Of a stretch of DNA of 64,000 bases, positions 22,294-33,249 are shown piece by piece. The translations under genes and the position numbers were made by a program. The notes under the pieces are model-generated. The model was not told the DNA's origin. It saw only the letters and a list, made by a program, of their open reading frames with translations, and searched no databases. Each line of letters starts with the position of its first letter. Position 1 is the first letter of the stretch. The stretch spans positions 1,612,001 through 1,676,000 of the forward strand of contig JAHWDD010000007.1 of the NCBI GenBank assembly GCA_023897205.1, read 5' to 3'. Origin of the DNA: Exophiala sp. HKRS030. Lineage: Eukaryota > Ascomycota > Eurotiomycetes > Chaetothyriales > Herpotrichiellaceae.

Positions 22294-22932
22294 ATGGCCT
22301 TTCAGATGCCCGGGTTCCTATCTCGGTTCCTCCGACCATTGTCCTCGTCCCCCCACATGTCCCTCCAACCCGACGCCCTGGCCGTGGCGCAGTTCCCCGC
22401 CAACTCCCAACGGGCCATCTTCGCCGGGGGCTGCTTTTGGGGTCTGGAGGAACTCTACCGCAAGGACTGGGGCAACGGTAAAGGGTTGCTGGACTGCCGC
22501 GTGGGATACACTGGCGGAAAGACCGAGGCCCCCTCGTACGAGGCCGTGTGTTCGGGGAGGACGGGCCACGCCGAGTCGCTCCTCGTCGTCTTCGACCCGG
22601 ACAGGGTCACGTACCGACAACTGGTCGAGTACTTTTTCAAGATGCACGACCCGACGACCATGAACCGGCAGGGGGCCGACACGGGCACCCAGTACCGGTC
22701 CGCCGTCTTCGCCGAGGACGACGAGCAGGCCAAGATCGCGACCGAGGTGAAGGAAAAAGTCGGCGAGCAGTGGTACAAGGGAAAACCCATCACCACGGAA
22801 ATCCTGAGAGCCACACAGTGGTACGACGCTGAAGACTACCACCAGGATTACCTCAAGAAGCAGGAGATGAAGGGCGGCTACGGTTATCATTGCCCTGCTC
22901 ACTTCGTGAGACCTTTTCCCGAGTTGAAGTGA
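22294..22932 (+). CDS. msrA: Peptide methionine-(S)-sulfoxide reductase MsrA
   Basis: A single exon encodes 212 residues. MsrA reduces the S-epimer of methionine sulfoxide in proteins with thioredoxin as donor, protecting against oxidative damage. The catalytic motif GGCFWG with nucleophilic Cys47 is present. The conserved GYTGG, YEAVCSGRTGHAE, FFKMHDPTTMNRQGAD and GTQYRS blocks follow in order, ending with the C-terminal HxDYL-type region (AEDYHQDYLKKQ) and a late Cys (YHCPAHF) that may resolve the sulfenic acid. The ~30-residue N-terminal extension (MAFQMPGFLSRFLRPLSSSP) is basic and amphipathic, so a mitochondrial form starting at the first ATG and a cytosolic form from Met22 are both possible. 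Confidence 0.96.
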   Translation: MAFQMPGFLSRFLRPLSSSPHMSLQPDALAVAQFPANSQRAIFAGGCFWGLEELYRKDWGNGKGLLDCRVGYTGGKTEAPSYEAVCSGRTGHAESLLVVFDPDRVTYRQLVEYFFKMHDPTTMNRQGADTGTQYRSAVFAEDDEQAKIATEVKEKVGEQWYKGKPITTEILRATQWYDAEDYHQDYLKKQEMKGGYGYHCPAHFVRPFPELK

Positions 22933-23151
22933 AGTGCGCGGGGACTCTTCTCAACCTCGAGGAAACCTCCCCCAAAAGGTGTGGTGATCCTGGGGATCGT
23001 GACGATTGCTTTATGTGGTGTATGATGTAGAATATGATTAAATACCTAGGTACAAAGATTTGCAATATTTCGACTTTGAGTTGTTTCTATTCTGATTTCC
23101 AAGATCACGCTCTAAGAGGTACGGCAGTACAATCCCCTGATATGCGTTGCA

Positions 23152-24027
23152 TCACAGCCGGCTAGGCATTCTAACCGCGCCGTCGAGACGTATAACAATA
23201 CCGTTGAGCATGGGGTTCTCAACCATTTCTTTGACGAGACGGGCGAATTCGTCCCCTCTCCCCATGCGCATTGGGTACTGGATCATCTCAGTATTGATTG
23301 ATGCACGAGAACCAGTGCTACCCTTCGGCTTGCTTTCGACTCCCTCCTTTTTGGCTGGCGCTGCGGCAGTCTTCTTCACTGGCGCGGTCATTCCCGTCTG
23401 GAAGACACCAGGCGCAATGCCCAACGCTCGAATACCTGCCTTCTGCCCTAATTCTCTCGCCAGTGGTAACACAATACTCCTGACAGCACCCTTGCTTGCG
23501 CTGTAGGCCAATTGCCCTACTTGCCCTTCGTAGGCTGCGACTGAAGAGACCACGACAATGATGCCTCGTTCACCATCAGGGCCCCACGGTTGATTCAATG
23601 CCATGTGTGGCACGGCCAGACGGATCAGGTCCACGGTGCCTCGCACATTGATGGTCAGCGTTCGGTCAAACACTGACATGTCCATGTATTTCACCGACTC
23701 ATGTGTGGCGGAGGGGTCTTGTTTTGGGAGGGAGAGCGCAGCGGTTCCGATACCAGCGCAGCATATCACGCCCGAGAGAGCCATGTGGGTTTCTTGAGTC
23801 CATGACAACGTGCTCTTCAGTGCGGCCTGTAAGGATTCGGTAGAAGCGACATTGGTCTTGTTGAAGATGACCTTGGATGTGTTAAGGAGCGACGACGCAT
23901 CGGAGGGAGGAGGATTCAGATCGAGGATAGAGACATTGGCGCCATTCTGCAAAAAGATCAAAGTGGTGGCTAGTCCGAGGCCACTGGAGCCTCCGCTGAC
24001 GATGAAGGTGCGGTTCTTGATCTGCAT
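23152..24027 (-). CDS. Short-chain dehydrogenase/reductase
   Basis: A single exon encodes 291 residues, the standard SDR length. The Rossmann cofactor motif is VSGGSSGLGLA (~10-20), the NAG-type motif appears as CCAGIG (~89-94), and the catalytic Ser is at 161/162 (VVVSSVAAYEG), with Tyr175 and Lys179 in YSASKGA. The acidic residue after beta-2 (ILDLNPP) suggests NAD(H) preference. The overall pattern resembles type 2 3-hydroxyacyl-CoA dehydrogenase (HSD17B10-like), which acts in fatty-acid or branched-chain amino-acid breakdown. An Ala/Lys-rich insert (VKKTAAAPAKKEGVESKPKG) sits in the substrate-binding loop. The substrate is not determinable from sequence alone. It is divergent from the Munc13-like gene. 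Confidence 0.92.
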   Translation of the reverse strand: MQIKNRTFIVSGGSSGLGLATTLIFLQNGANVSILDLNPPPSDASSLLNTSKVIFNKTNVASTESLQAALKSTLSWTQETHMALSGVICCAGIGTAALSLPKQDPSATHESVKYMDMSVFDRTLTINVRGTVDLIRLAVPHMALNQPWGPDGERGIIVVVSSVAAYEGQVGQLAYSASKGAVRSIVLPLARELGQKAGIRALGIAPGVFQTGMTAPVKKTAAAPAKKEGVESKPKGSTGSRASINTEMIQYPMRMGRGDEFARLVKEMVENPMLNGIVIRLDGAVRMPSRL

Positions 24028-24850
24028 GGTGTTAACGTGCGCAGATGACCGAAATGCTTACCTGGTGATGATCCTGATACATATACAAATACTGTTGTAC
24101 CCAGAGGAGTGCAGAGAACATAGCCAGACCTCGGTTCGCGCATGGGCGTTCTCAGTCATGTGCCATTGCCTGAGCCACACACGGCAGCGGCGCAGGAGCT
24201 TTTGTACGGGCTGCTCAATTCATATGTGTCTTGAGTTCAAATGCGACAACCTTTCCACAAGGCTACTGCTTCAGAATCTGCCGCACGTTGTCGTACTCAG
24301 ACAAGCCAATCCCCCGCATATTGAATCACTGGTGAGCCGTGGCTGCGGCGCTGGAGACGGTATATTTAGGTGCCTGTATGGCACGTGAGGTGGAGGTCGG
24401 TTGTCACTTCCCGAAATCTGAAACCAGCGAAGCACAATTCATCACACAGGGATCAGGCTTGCATCGAAGAGCGTGTCATGAATGACTACACAGTCGTGTT
24501 GAGATCAGCAAGATCACTCTCCTCGTAGCTGTGGCCCAAGACTCTCTTTTCTTATTGTTACAAAACTACTCAACGCAATGATAAGACATGAGGCGAAGTT
24601 GACTTACTGCTTCTTCTTCTACAAGTTCCCCGCCACTGTCGCCCCCTGGTAGTCAGACTTAGGCGCACTCCCTTCCTGCGTCGTCTTGAGTCTCTACGGA
24701 GTAAAAGCAGGCTGATCCTGTTCCACCACGCAATCACGAGCCGCAGCATAAGGTCTTCCTTGCACATTTTCTAACTTTGAGTCTCTCTTCTCTCTTTCTC
24801 CCTCTCGTTGTCTCTCGTTCTTTAGCGATTTTTGGTTCTATGCCCGCCAT
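24028..24850. other. Divergent promoter region
   Basis: 823 bp between the SDR gene and the Munc13-like gene. Frames here are short shadows. The right end is a strong pyrimidine tract. Confidence 0.5.
24782..24824 (+). promoter_or_regulatory. Pyrimidine-rich core promoter/leader tract
   Basis: An almost uninterrupted C/T run (TCTCTCTTCTCTC-type) sits 27-70 bases before the ATG of the Munc13-like gene. CT-rich tracts of this kind commonly mark transcription start regions in filamentous fungi. Confidence 0.5.
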
Positions 24851-27800
24851 ATGTCCCAATCCTCCCACCGCTCGAAAGCGCCCAGTCGGAGCGTCAACAG
24901 CCTGCGAAACGGGGATAGGGTGTCTAGAGAGTCCTCCAGGGTTCGCAGAAAATCCATCAGCATAAATGATGCCTATCTGTATGCGTTAAGGGTTGCCTAT
25001 CTCTCCTACTTGCTTCAGCCTCGTACGTTCCGCAAGAAACATGTCGAAAACAGACCTGCCGTCCACCGCGCAACCACTTCCTCCTCCTTCCATGACTTGA
25101 TGAACGATTTCACCATTGTGCGAGACTCCAAAAGTACAAGGTTTCCTCATGACTTTATCAAAGAGCTGGAGAAGAGGTTGCAAGGTATCCTCATTGGCAA
25201 AGAGAGGCGCCCGGAATACCAAGATGCGGTGGTCAAGCGGACCTTCGCCATTTTCCTCAACACACTGTCGGACCCTTCGTTCAAAAAGCGGATGGATGCG
25301 GATAGAAGAGTTGAGGACCTGGTATTGATCTTCTTTTCTAACACAACGAAAGAGCTGCAACGTGGAAAGCCACCTGGTGACGACGGGGTGAAGCGTATGG
25401 TCGACCGTCATGTTGCGCTCTTCGTCCGCCTTTTGAGTCTCATACTGAAAGACCGAGACTGGGCAAAGGATAAGCCTGAGTTGGCGTCCCGATTACAGAC
25501 GTTCGAGTCGAAGCTGCTCAAAGGAGATGAAAATCTGGCTGCCGCACAAATCAACGGACAGAGCAGTGTGGTGGAAGAAATGGTGCCGCTCAGCTATGAT
25601 ATCAAGGACATGCCTTTGGTACAGGTGGTCGGGCGAATCTTCGGCTTGACCAACACCATGATGAAGTCAGACATCGACAAACACAAACATGTCTGGACCG
25701 AAAAAGCGGCGCTTCAAGATTTGAAGACATACCAGCAACACCTCAACCTTGGCACCAAATTGACTCTCAATTCCGGCGATTTCGACACTCAAGAAGCATA
25801 CGAATTCTGGAAAAAAACCGAAGGGCCAGATCTTTCTCAGCTTATGCTTGCGATTGTACAAGCAAATCCCGACTTGGCTAAAAGCACTCCAGGCGGGAGC
25901 CTGCCACAATTCAATCCTCAAGGTGCTGGCCCCATTTCCACGGAGTCTCACTATGCAGAAGTATCGAAACTTCTCTCCAATGACTCCTCCTCTTATGTCC
26001 TAGATCTGCCGGCAGATCTGGGCTCGCTTGATTTGAATGCGGAATCGGCCCAGCGCGAAAGTGAACCAGGCCACGTTTATACTTTTATACCCTCAGATGC
26101 CAGAGCCATGTTTCGAACGATAATGCTGCAGGCTCTCAATCACGACCTTAACGATGATACGAATGATGGAGCAAATGGTCAATTGTTTTCGAAAAAGACC
26201 ACAGAGTTGCTCAACGAGATTGCTTTGAGATGGCGAATACCCAAGTTTACTCGAATTGTACTTTTTCTGGATGTTGTCCGTGAGAAGTTTGTGGAACAGG
26301 CCATTGGGTTGGAAATGCTGGACGGGGCCTTCAATTATGTGAAGGAGCCTCTGCAAGATGATTCCAAAAACAAGAGAGCATCCCTCATTATGAGTTCGGT
26401 CCTCTATGATCGATATAATTGGACGATATCCGACTTTGCCTTGATGGGCAAAATACTCAGTGCCCTACATGAGGCACTGCTTCGAGACCTTTACGAGACA
26501 ATCATGACCTCCTTTGCAGACAAGGCTCATTTGCCAAAACTGGGTATGATTATGGCTATTATTGACGAACACATCAAAAGTGATCCCAACTTTGCACAAA
26601 ATGCGGAAGATTTTCAAAATTTCAAGAATGCAGCCATTGATGGTCTTGCAGCTGAAGCTCGAAAATTATATGACAATCTTCTCGACAAGGAGCTGCCTCA
26701 AGAGAACGAAAAATGGGAGTTTTACCACATTCAGCAGGTGGCAACTGGTGTATTAAAACTTGCCGAGAAAGTTCAGAAGAGGTTTCGAAAGAATCCAGAG
26801 ATCTTTGGCATCAATCCTCTGATGATTCTACTCAATTGCACCCTTCCAGCGTTTGCAGAGGATTCGAAGGCGATAGTTGAATCAGTACTCAACACTGCTC
26901 AGAGGAATCAAGTAGACATTCCCATTCAAGACGGATTCGACCTCTACAAGGAGCTTAGCGAATTTCGACGAGTTCACGCCGATGCTCTACCGCATCGTCC
27001 ATTCCCGTACAAGCTGGAAGATCTACTGGCAGACTTTGTCTGGAAATGGATCCGTACTACCGAAGAACAAGTCATTGGTTGGGTTGAAGGTGCAGTCAAA
27101 CATGATACGTTCACCATGAGAACCCAAAACCCGGGCCAGGTACCGACTGAGGATGAGCGTCATTCAACGTCGGTCATGGATATCTTCAGCTCTTTCAATC
27201 AGATTATCGATCAAATAGGCCAACTTAACTGGGACGATGACTTGACATATGCGAAGTTTCTCACAGCTGTCTCGAAGGCGATAGGCAATGGTGTCTCGAG
27301 GTATTGTGAATTGTTGGATCAGATGTTCAGTAAAGAGATGGATCGACTGACCCCGGAACAAGAAGCCGCTGCCAACATGACCAGACAGGAGAAATGGGTA
27401 CAACTGGCAAAAGACACATGGAACAACAAAGAAAGAGTGGAGCCTTTCCAGTTTTACCCTCAATCTTTTGTGAAATTGAACAACATCTCTTTTGCCATCC
27501 AGCAGTGGGACAAACTCGAGCAGGAAGTCAATGTTGACGCATGTGCCGAGGTAATAAAGAAGTATGCTCCTCCCGCTGCTCAACGGCCTCGGAGGACGAC
27601 GAATTATGTATTCACCATCAAGATTGTAGAGGCCGAGGACCTGAAAGCTTGTGATGTCAACGGGTTCAGTGACCCGTATGTGGTTCTGACCGACGAGTAT
27701 CAGAAGCGACTGTCAAAGAGTAGGATCATCTACCGAAATTTGAACCCGCGCTGGGACGAGTCAGTTGACATTACGACGCAAGGCCCTTTGAACCTCATCG

Positions 27801-28957
27801 CTACCATCTGGGACTGGGATGCAGTTGGTGACCACGACTATGTTGGACGAACCTCCCTCAAGTTGGACCCATCACATTTCAGCGACTTTCTGCCTCGCGA
27901 GTATTGGTTGGACCTCGACACTCAAGGTCGACTTATGGTTCGTGTAAGCATGGAAGGTGAACGAGATGACATCCAATTTTACTTTGGCAAGGCCTTCCGA
28001 ACCCTGCAGAGAACTCAACGAGACATGACGAGGAAAATCACCGACAAGCTGTCCGCCTATATCAATCATTGTCTCTCTCGACGAGCGCTGAGATCTCTCC
28101 TCAACCGTGGCATATCCATTTCAACAGTCTCCAGCTATTTTGCGCGGAACCGTGCTTCAGTGATGCCAGCATCAACAATGCCAACCGACGCCGAGATCCT
28201 CAACGCCCTCAAGCCCCTGTTTGACTATTTTGACGACAATTTTGCTATAATGCAGCAAACTCTGACTGGGGAAGCCATGATTGCTGTGATGACACGGATC
28301 TGGAAAGAAGTGCTGGTGACTGTTGAAGGTCTACTTGTACCTCCTTTGTCCGACAAACCATCACAGCAGAAGGCTTTGACGCAACAAGAACTTGACATTG
28401 TCTTCAAATGGTTACAAAGCCTCTTCGAGTTCTTCAACGCTGTGGACGAAGATACTGGTGAAGCCAATGGTGTACCGTTGAATGTCTTGAAGAATCCAAA
28501 ATATCATGAGCTCCAAATGCTGAATTTCTTTTATTTCGAGCCGACCGACAGTCTCATCCGAGAGTCGGAACGTATGGCATCCGCGACCGCCGCGAGTCAG
28601 CAAATGCAGCGCTCGAGGTTTAGTGCACCAGCGAACCTGGGAACCATGGGCGGTGGTGCGCTGCTCAACCCGGGCGGCATCGCGGGTGCAAGACGTGCTA
28701 AGAGCATCATGCTTTCGAGGAACTTGGGGACCATGCGCAAAGCCAAGGAGGAGAAGTGGAAAGCTGCACAAGCCGATCCGAACGATGATATGATTCTACG
28801 CATTCTCCGAATGAGGCCTGAAGCAACTGGCTACCTCAGAGATCGATCACGACAAAAGGAACGTCTTGCGGCTGCCGCGGCAGCAGAGATGATTGTACGA
28901 CAGAGTCTACTTGCCGGTGGTGGTAGAATGACGGGTCCGAGCGTGGTGAGAAGATGA
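24851..28957 (+). CDS. ync13: Munc13/UNC-13-like C2 domain protein
   Basis: A single long exon encodes 1368 residues. The N-terminus is basic and Ser-rich. A large helical region (about 100-880) matches the MUN/DUF810-type module with its MHD1 part (around NWTISDFALMGKILSALHEA to LDKELPQENEKWEFYHIQQV). A C2 domain follows at about 915-1030: FTIKIVEAEDLKACDVNGFSDPYVVL, with the Asp-rich calcium loops DVNGFSDPY and WDWDAVGDHD. After that comes the second Munc13 homology region (LKPLFDYFDDNFAIMQQTL, ELDIVFKWLQSLFEFFNAVD). The tail is Ala/Arg-rich. Fungal Ync13-type proteins act at the plasma membrane and division site in vesicle trafficking and wall integrity. The complete domain order and absence of stops indicate a functional gene. 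Confidence 0.93.
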   Translation: MSQSSHRSKAPSRSVNSLRNGDRVSRESSRVRRKSISINDAYLYALRVAYLSYLLQPRTFRKKHVENRPAVHRATTSSSFHDLMNDFTIVRDSKSTRFPHDFIKELEKRLQGILIGKERRPEYQDAVVKRTFAIFLNTLSDPSFKKRMDADRRVEDLVLIFFSNTTKELQRGKPPGDDGVKRMVDRHVALFVRLLSLILKDRDWAKDKPELASRLQTFESKLLKGDENLAAAQINGQSSVVEEMVPLSYDIKDMPLVQVVGRIFGLTNTMMKSDIDKHKHVWTEKAALQDLKTYQQHLNLGTKLTLNSGDFDTQEAYEFWKKTEGPDLSQLMLAIVQANPDLAKSTPGGSLPQFNPQGAGPISTESHYAEVSKLLSNDSSSYVLDLPADLGSLDLNAESAQRESEPGHVYTFIPSDARAMFRTIMLQALNHDLNDDTNDGANGQLFSKKTTELLNEIALRWRIPKFTRIVLFLDVVREKFVEQAIGLEMLDGAFNYVKEPLQDDSKNKRASLIMSSVLYDRYNWTISDFALMGKILSALHEALLRDLYETIMTSFADKAHLPKLGMIMAIIDEHIKSDPNFAQNAEDFQNFKNAAIDGLAAEARKLYDNLLDKELPQENEKWEFYHIQQVATGVLKLAEKVQKRFRKNPEIFGINPLMILLNCTLPAFAEDSKAIVESVLNTAQRNQVDIPIQDGFDLYKELSEFRRVHADALPHRPFPYKLEDLLADFVWKWIRTTEEQVIGWVEGAVKHDTFTMRTQNPGQVPTEDERHSTSVMDIFSSFNQIIDQIGQLNWDDDLTYAKFLTAVSKAIGNGVSRYCELLDQMFSKEMDRLTPEQEAAANMTRQEKWVQLAKDTWNNKERVEPFQFYPQSFVKLNNISFAIQQWDKLEQEVNVDACAEVIKKYAPPAAQRPRRTTNYVFTIKIVEAEDLKACDVNGFSDPYVVLTDEYQKRLSKSRIIYRNLNPRWDESVDITTQGPLNLIATIWDWDAVGDHDYVGRTSLKLDPSHFSDFLPREYWLDLDTQGRLMVRVSMEGERDDIQFYFGKAFRTLQRTQRDMTRKITDKLSAYINHCLSRRALRSLLNRGISISTVSSYFARNRASVMPASTMPTDAEILNALKPLFDYFDDNFAIMQQTLTGEAMIAVMTRIWKEVLVTVEGLLVPPLSDKPSQQKALTQQELDIVFKWLQSLFEFFNAVDEDTGEANGVPLNVLKNPKYHELQMLNFFYFEPTDSLIRESERMASATAASQQMQRSRFSAPANLGTMGGGALLNPGGIAGARRAKSIMLSRNLGTMRKAKEEKWKAAQADPNDDMILRILRMRPEATGYLRDRSRQKERLAAAAAAEMIVRQSLLAGGGRMTGPSVVRR

Positions 28958-29452
28958 ATTGACTTTTCAGGGAGAAGTGTTGTCTTTTTTTCTTCATTCA
29001 CAAATCCATCTGTCTAGCTGGTTAGGGTTCTGTTGAACCGCTTTGGGGGAGGATTATTTTGATTGAAGGATGGATATTGTTTTGGGGATTTATGAATGAT
29101 GGGCATGGATAGGGGTCATGAATCATGGATTAGCACTATGGACGTTATAGGAGTAGTTTGATCAAGGAGACAGGAGAGTAGCGTCAAGCTTTTGATTAAT
29201 GATGACTGAGTAATATATTATGATTCCTCGCTATAAGAATTGAGTACTCGTACAAGGTGGAAGACCTACCGAGGGTACATATGCTTCTTGCCCTCACCAC
29301 AGACACACCTCTGGTTAGTTTTTCTGCCGAATCAGTTCACATTGACGCAAAATAGATCGTGTGAGCCTCTCTTGTGCTATAAAGGGAATTTTTGAGGCCG
29401 TCGTAGCTCAGACAAGCCCGCGAGCCCATCAAAATTGACATGTTGGTGGTGA
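28958..29452. other. Convergent intergenic region
   Basis: 495 bp between the 3' ends of the Munc13-like and HET genes. T- and AT-rich, no gene seen. Confidence 0.55.
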
Positions 29453-31710
29453 TTAGACGATTCTGACAGATTCGCGGGGCCATCTGCTCCTCTTATACTC
29501 TTGGAAGACTTCTCTGCAAAAGATGCGCTTTGACCGTCGGACCCCACCCCTAGAGTTGAGGCGATGGTCCAGTGATTGTTCCTGAGGTCCGATTCTTCTG
29601 GATAAGAACGAGGGAGACGTCGGTATGCTGTAGAAGCTCAGTCGCAAAACACCCAGGCGTTCAAAGACCGTGCCCCTCTCGTCTTTGCGTGACTGTGATC
29701 TCCTGAGGATAAGGGCATCAACACGGCAATCAATTGAAGGAAATTCTTGAACCAACAACAAGGCGGCGTAGCAGCCTTCACCAGAAAATTCGTTTGCTCT
29801 CTGACCGTAATCGAGCTCAACCACACGAGAAAGGTGGCGCTCGAAAGCCGAAAGATTACTCGATGCGGAACGCCAGGTAGGATGGTAAAGCCGAGAAAAC
29901 CGGCAGACCGGTCCGCGTATGGTGACTTGGGCGTGCAAGACACCGCCGAACGGATTGCTTGACTCCACCAGATCAAAGCTGACGTCTTCCAGTGCTGCCA
30001 GGGACCTAAGGCTCTTGTTTGTCCAGTCGTTTCGAATGGTATACCCACAAGGAGCGTTGGCCCAGCTCCAGGAAGGAGCTTCGACCTCGACATCATGGGT
30101 AGACTGATCAAGTTTGTTGCCGAATAGCTCCAAGCCTTTGGCGTACCACAACAAACCTGGAAGCATGTCTGACTGCCAAAGACCTGCCACATACCTATCG
30201 CTTTGGAGGGTCGCTCCATACATTCTCGCAATTCCTGAAATTGCAACGAGTCGATCTCGCCGGTATTTCACACATCGAGCAGAGTAGTCTTCGACGATGT
30301 CGTACCAGATGCGATATCTATCATGGAGTGAATGACATTCCGGATTCTCCAGGTACTTTGGCAGGAGTTTGAACTTGGTGAAAAGGTCGAACGTCCAGAA
30401 GGGCCTTCCACCTGGTTCGTCCACAATGCTGAGAACGAACTCAGTCATGGGAACGTGTTGGACGGCTCGCTCGTACCGAACCATACTACAGCATTTCCAG
30501 GCGATGTGATGAGAAGAATAGAACAAGATTCGGTTTGGTAGGAGTCCTTCTTGCAGAGTCCAGGCACGTTTAGACCATGGTCCGGTCAACTGGTCGTTGC
30601 GATCGGGCCACGAGTGCGAGACGTACACCTGCGGCGGGTTTCGGCATTCGTCACTGGCGACCTGATTCGTCTCCTCTTTCCAAGAGATTCCGACGTACTG
30701 GGTTTCCCGCTGTCTCAGGAAGCTCTGCGAGGCATCATCCGTGTCCACGCTGGCGATGGTCACCGTTGATTGTCCATAGATGAAACTCATCTGTGAAGAT
30801 TGCTCCAACCAATCGGACTCCTGGTCTTGAAATATGCACAGTGCATCAACCCACAGATATTGAATCCCTAACCCCCTACTGATGATGATTGCATCCTGGA
30901 TGGTTGCGTCCAAAGCCGAGATCTCAACACCGTCTTTCAAAAGCTTTTCTGTTCTTTTCATCAACTTCAACGGCGGCTCCCTGTCCCCCCACCGGTAGCT
31001 CAGAGCAATCCATGGTCGCAGTGATACTCTGGGCGGGAACTCGACAAGGTGCGGATTTCTACTCTCACTTCCGACATGTAGGAAGCGTATTAGCGATCTC
31101 GGACCTGTTAAGTTGGGGGCCGGGCAAGCGTGATTCTCCAGGCAAGATGTGAGCCATCTTGAAGCAAGCGCCACACAGCCGGGATCCTTAGAATGAGGAT
31201 ACAATTTGCTGAGCGGTTCGAACGGAAGGTTTGAAGGTATGTTGACAGAATCTTTCAGTGTTAGGTCAGTAGAAAGGTGCTCTGCAGCAAATGAGACATA
31301 CTATAATCAATGCTAATGTCAAGATCACAAAGGCTGATCGGCCCTTCCTCAGGGCTCGCGAAGAATGACCTTAGTTTCGGCTCTAGGTATGGCGAAAAGT
31401 GAGGAGGATCATTTTTATAGTCTTCTATTGTCTTGCCCTGCGTGAGGATTATAGGAAGATCGCCCGCTAGTTGTGCTGCCCCTGGCTCTTTGCGTTTGAA
31501 TGCGTCGAATAGAAGCGTGCACAAACCACAACCGGCCGAAGCTGCGGCTTGTATCTGGGATATGTTATCAGAATGCCTGAAGCACAAACTGTCTAAGTGC
31601 TCGTCCCAAAAATATTGTCGATCTAGAACGACGTTTGTTGGCAAACCCACGTCAGGGTAATTGAAGATCTGGTACAGATCGAAGCTATTGCAAGTAGTGC
31701 ATAGGGCCAT
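29453..31710 (-). CDS. HET domain protein (heterokaryon incompatibility-type)
   Basis: Two exons, 31710-31302 and 31251-29453, give 735 residues. The 50-nt intron has donor GTATGT, branch CTAAC and acceptor AAAG, and restores the frame exactly. The N-terminus begins with a Cys-containing segment (MALCTTCNSFDLYQIF, then SAGCGLCTLLFDAF), as in many HET proteins. The HET domain begins near residue 200 with IALSYRWGD, continues with AIIISRGLGIQYLWVDALCI and SQMSFIYGQSTVTIAS, and ends with RAWTLQEGLLPNRILFYSS. HET proteins control non-self recognition and cell death after hyphal fusion; they are numerous and fast-evolving, and most have no known partner. No NACHT, ankyrin or prion-like partner domain is visible here. 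Confidence 0.92.
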
Positions 31711-33249
31711 AACAGCGGAACATGGAGTTCTTTGAAGGATGAGAAGTTGTGAAAAAGGGGAGAAACTAATAGGAAACGAGGTTGTAGTGTAGGCTTCTAT
31801 AATGACGGGGGCCTTCACCGCAATACGCTGGGCTGTGCGGCTTCAAAGACACAGCCTCATGCGACGGGGCTGACAGCTTGTAAGACCAGTACAACACTAG
31901 GACAGGGAATCTGCCAGGGTCACTGGCGCCCGTCTGAAGCAGATGCCTGACTGAGTGGTATGGTATAGCCGATCGCAGCTCAGGGAGCGTTCAGGCAGCC
32001 TTCGCTTAGCCGTTGGTATCGGGCCGTCAACGACAATTGTGTTCTTGTTCTCGAGCGATCTAGGCATTTCATATCATCCTTGTCCGGGGCCTATCATAGG
32101 AAAAGCTTTCACCGCCGCAAGGTACCCGTTTTAAAGGAACTTGTACTCTGTATACTTGCAAACGTTGCGAACAGTCCAGTATGGCTGACCAGATCATCAA
32201 TATCGTTCGGCTTATGCTCCTCGAATCGTACGTTCCAAAGGTCGTCAATGTAGGGCTCGTCTTGATCGTCAGGACGTGGACCCACCCTTTCCCGTCCGGG
32301 GCCGAAATAGCATTTGGCTCGCCGCCGCTGTTGCCCTCTCCCAAATATGGCCTGCAAGATCGTCTGTCGTAGCTGCGTTGAAGCTTCTGAGTGCCGACGT
32401 TTGACCAAACACGTTGTTTCTGTAGCTAGAGGCATGCGAGAAACCTAGAAGCTCGAAATGATGTGGCAAACAACCATTGGTGTATTTCACAACCGGTGTG
32501 ATAAAGAACAGCCTTGTCCGCTGTCTAGTGCAATGAGAACTGGCCAAAGTCCCCCTTTTACAAGAATAGTGCGTCGCTGGGCGAATCACCTCTCGTTCTT
32601 TAAATGTCGAGCTTGTGTTTTCCTCAAGCGCTTCGAAATACCTATTTTAGCTATTACTATCAGGGTAGCTTCTTTAAGCTCAGAGGGGGCACAGGGAAGC
32701 AGAGTACCTCGTTCTTTCATGTATACCGAAGTATCGGCGCAAACAACACGCCGAATCAAAGGCGGTAGGCTTTTCCCCGGCTGCCATCAACCGCGAAGGT
32801 GACTTTTGGTCATCGGTGACGGATACAAATATCGATGAGCTTTTCTCGATCCATGACCATAGTGCAACTACCACTCTTATCAAACCAAAGTCGCCATGTC
32901 CTGGTCCATTTCGATTCGAGGCAAATCTTTCTTCCCTTGTCATCTTCGGCGGCCAGCTTCCATGTTACGAGGCTACGAGATGGGGATGAAACGTGCCACG
33001 AGATAATTTTGAGGAAAGAATTCTCTACCTTGGGTATAAGCTAGCTACACCCTACGGCGACTATCTTCTAGGAGGAATCCTTCCCTCTTTTTTTTCTCTT
33101 TTGGTTTTGTTCTTTTTTTTCCGTTCCGGTTTCATCATTTTCACCTTTTTTTTTCTCTTGTAAAGTTCTATTCTACTCTGAACACATGTGACATTTTTCC
33201 TGATTTCCCACGAAAGCAACGAAGCAATCACAAAGTCCGGGGGCCCCAC
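31711..33249. other. Intergenic region with broken-looking frames
   Basis: 1.5 kb upstream of the HET gene. Minus-strand frames at 32109-32435 and 32269-32589 overlap in different phases and look partly protein-like, but no start, splice or family could be assigned. The right end (33060-33170) is a T-rich tract behind the iron permease stop codon. Confidence 0.4.
33085..33165. repeat. T-rich tract
   Basis: Several T runs of eight or nine bases, broken by C and G, lie 85-165 bases beyond the stop codon of the iron permease gene. On the coding (minus) strand they read as A/G-rich sequence in the 3' untranslated region. Confidence 0.7.

Noticed and set aside
22061..22663. 200-codon plus-strand frame over msrA
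   Set aside because: Out-of-frame shadow of the MsrA coding sequence and its leader.
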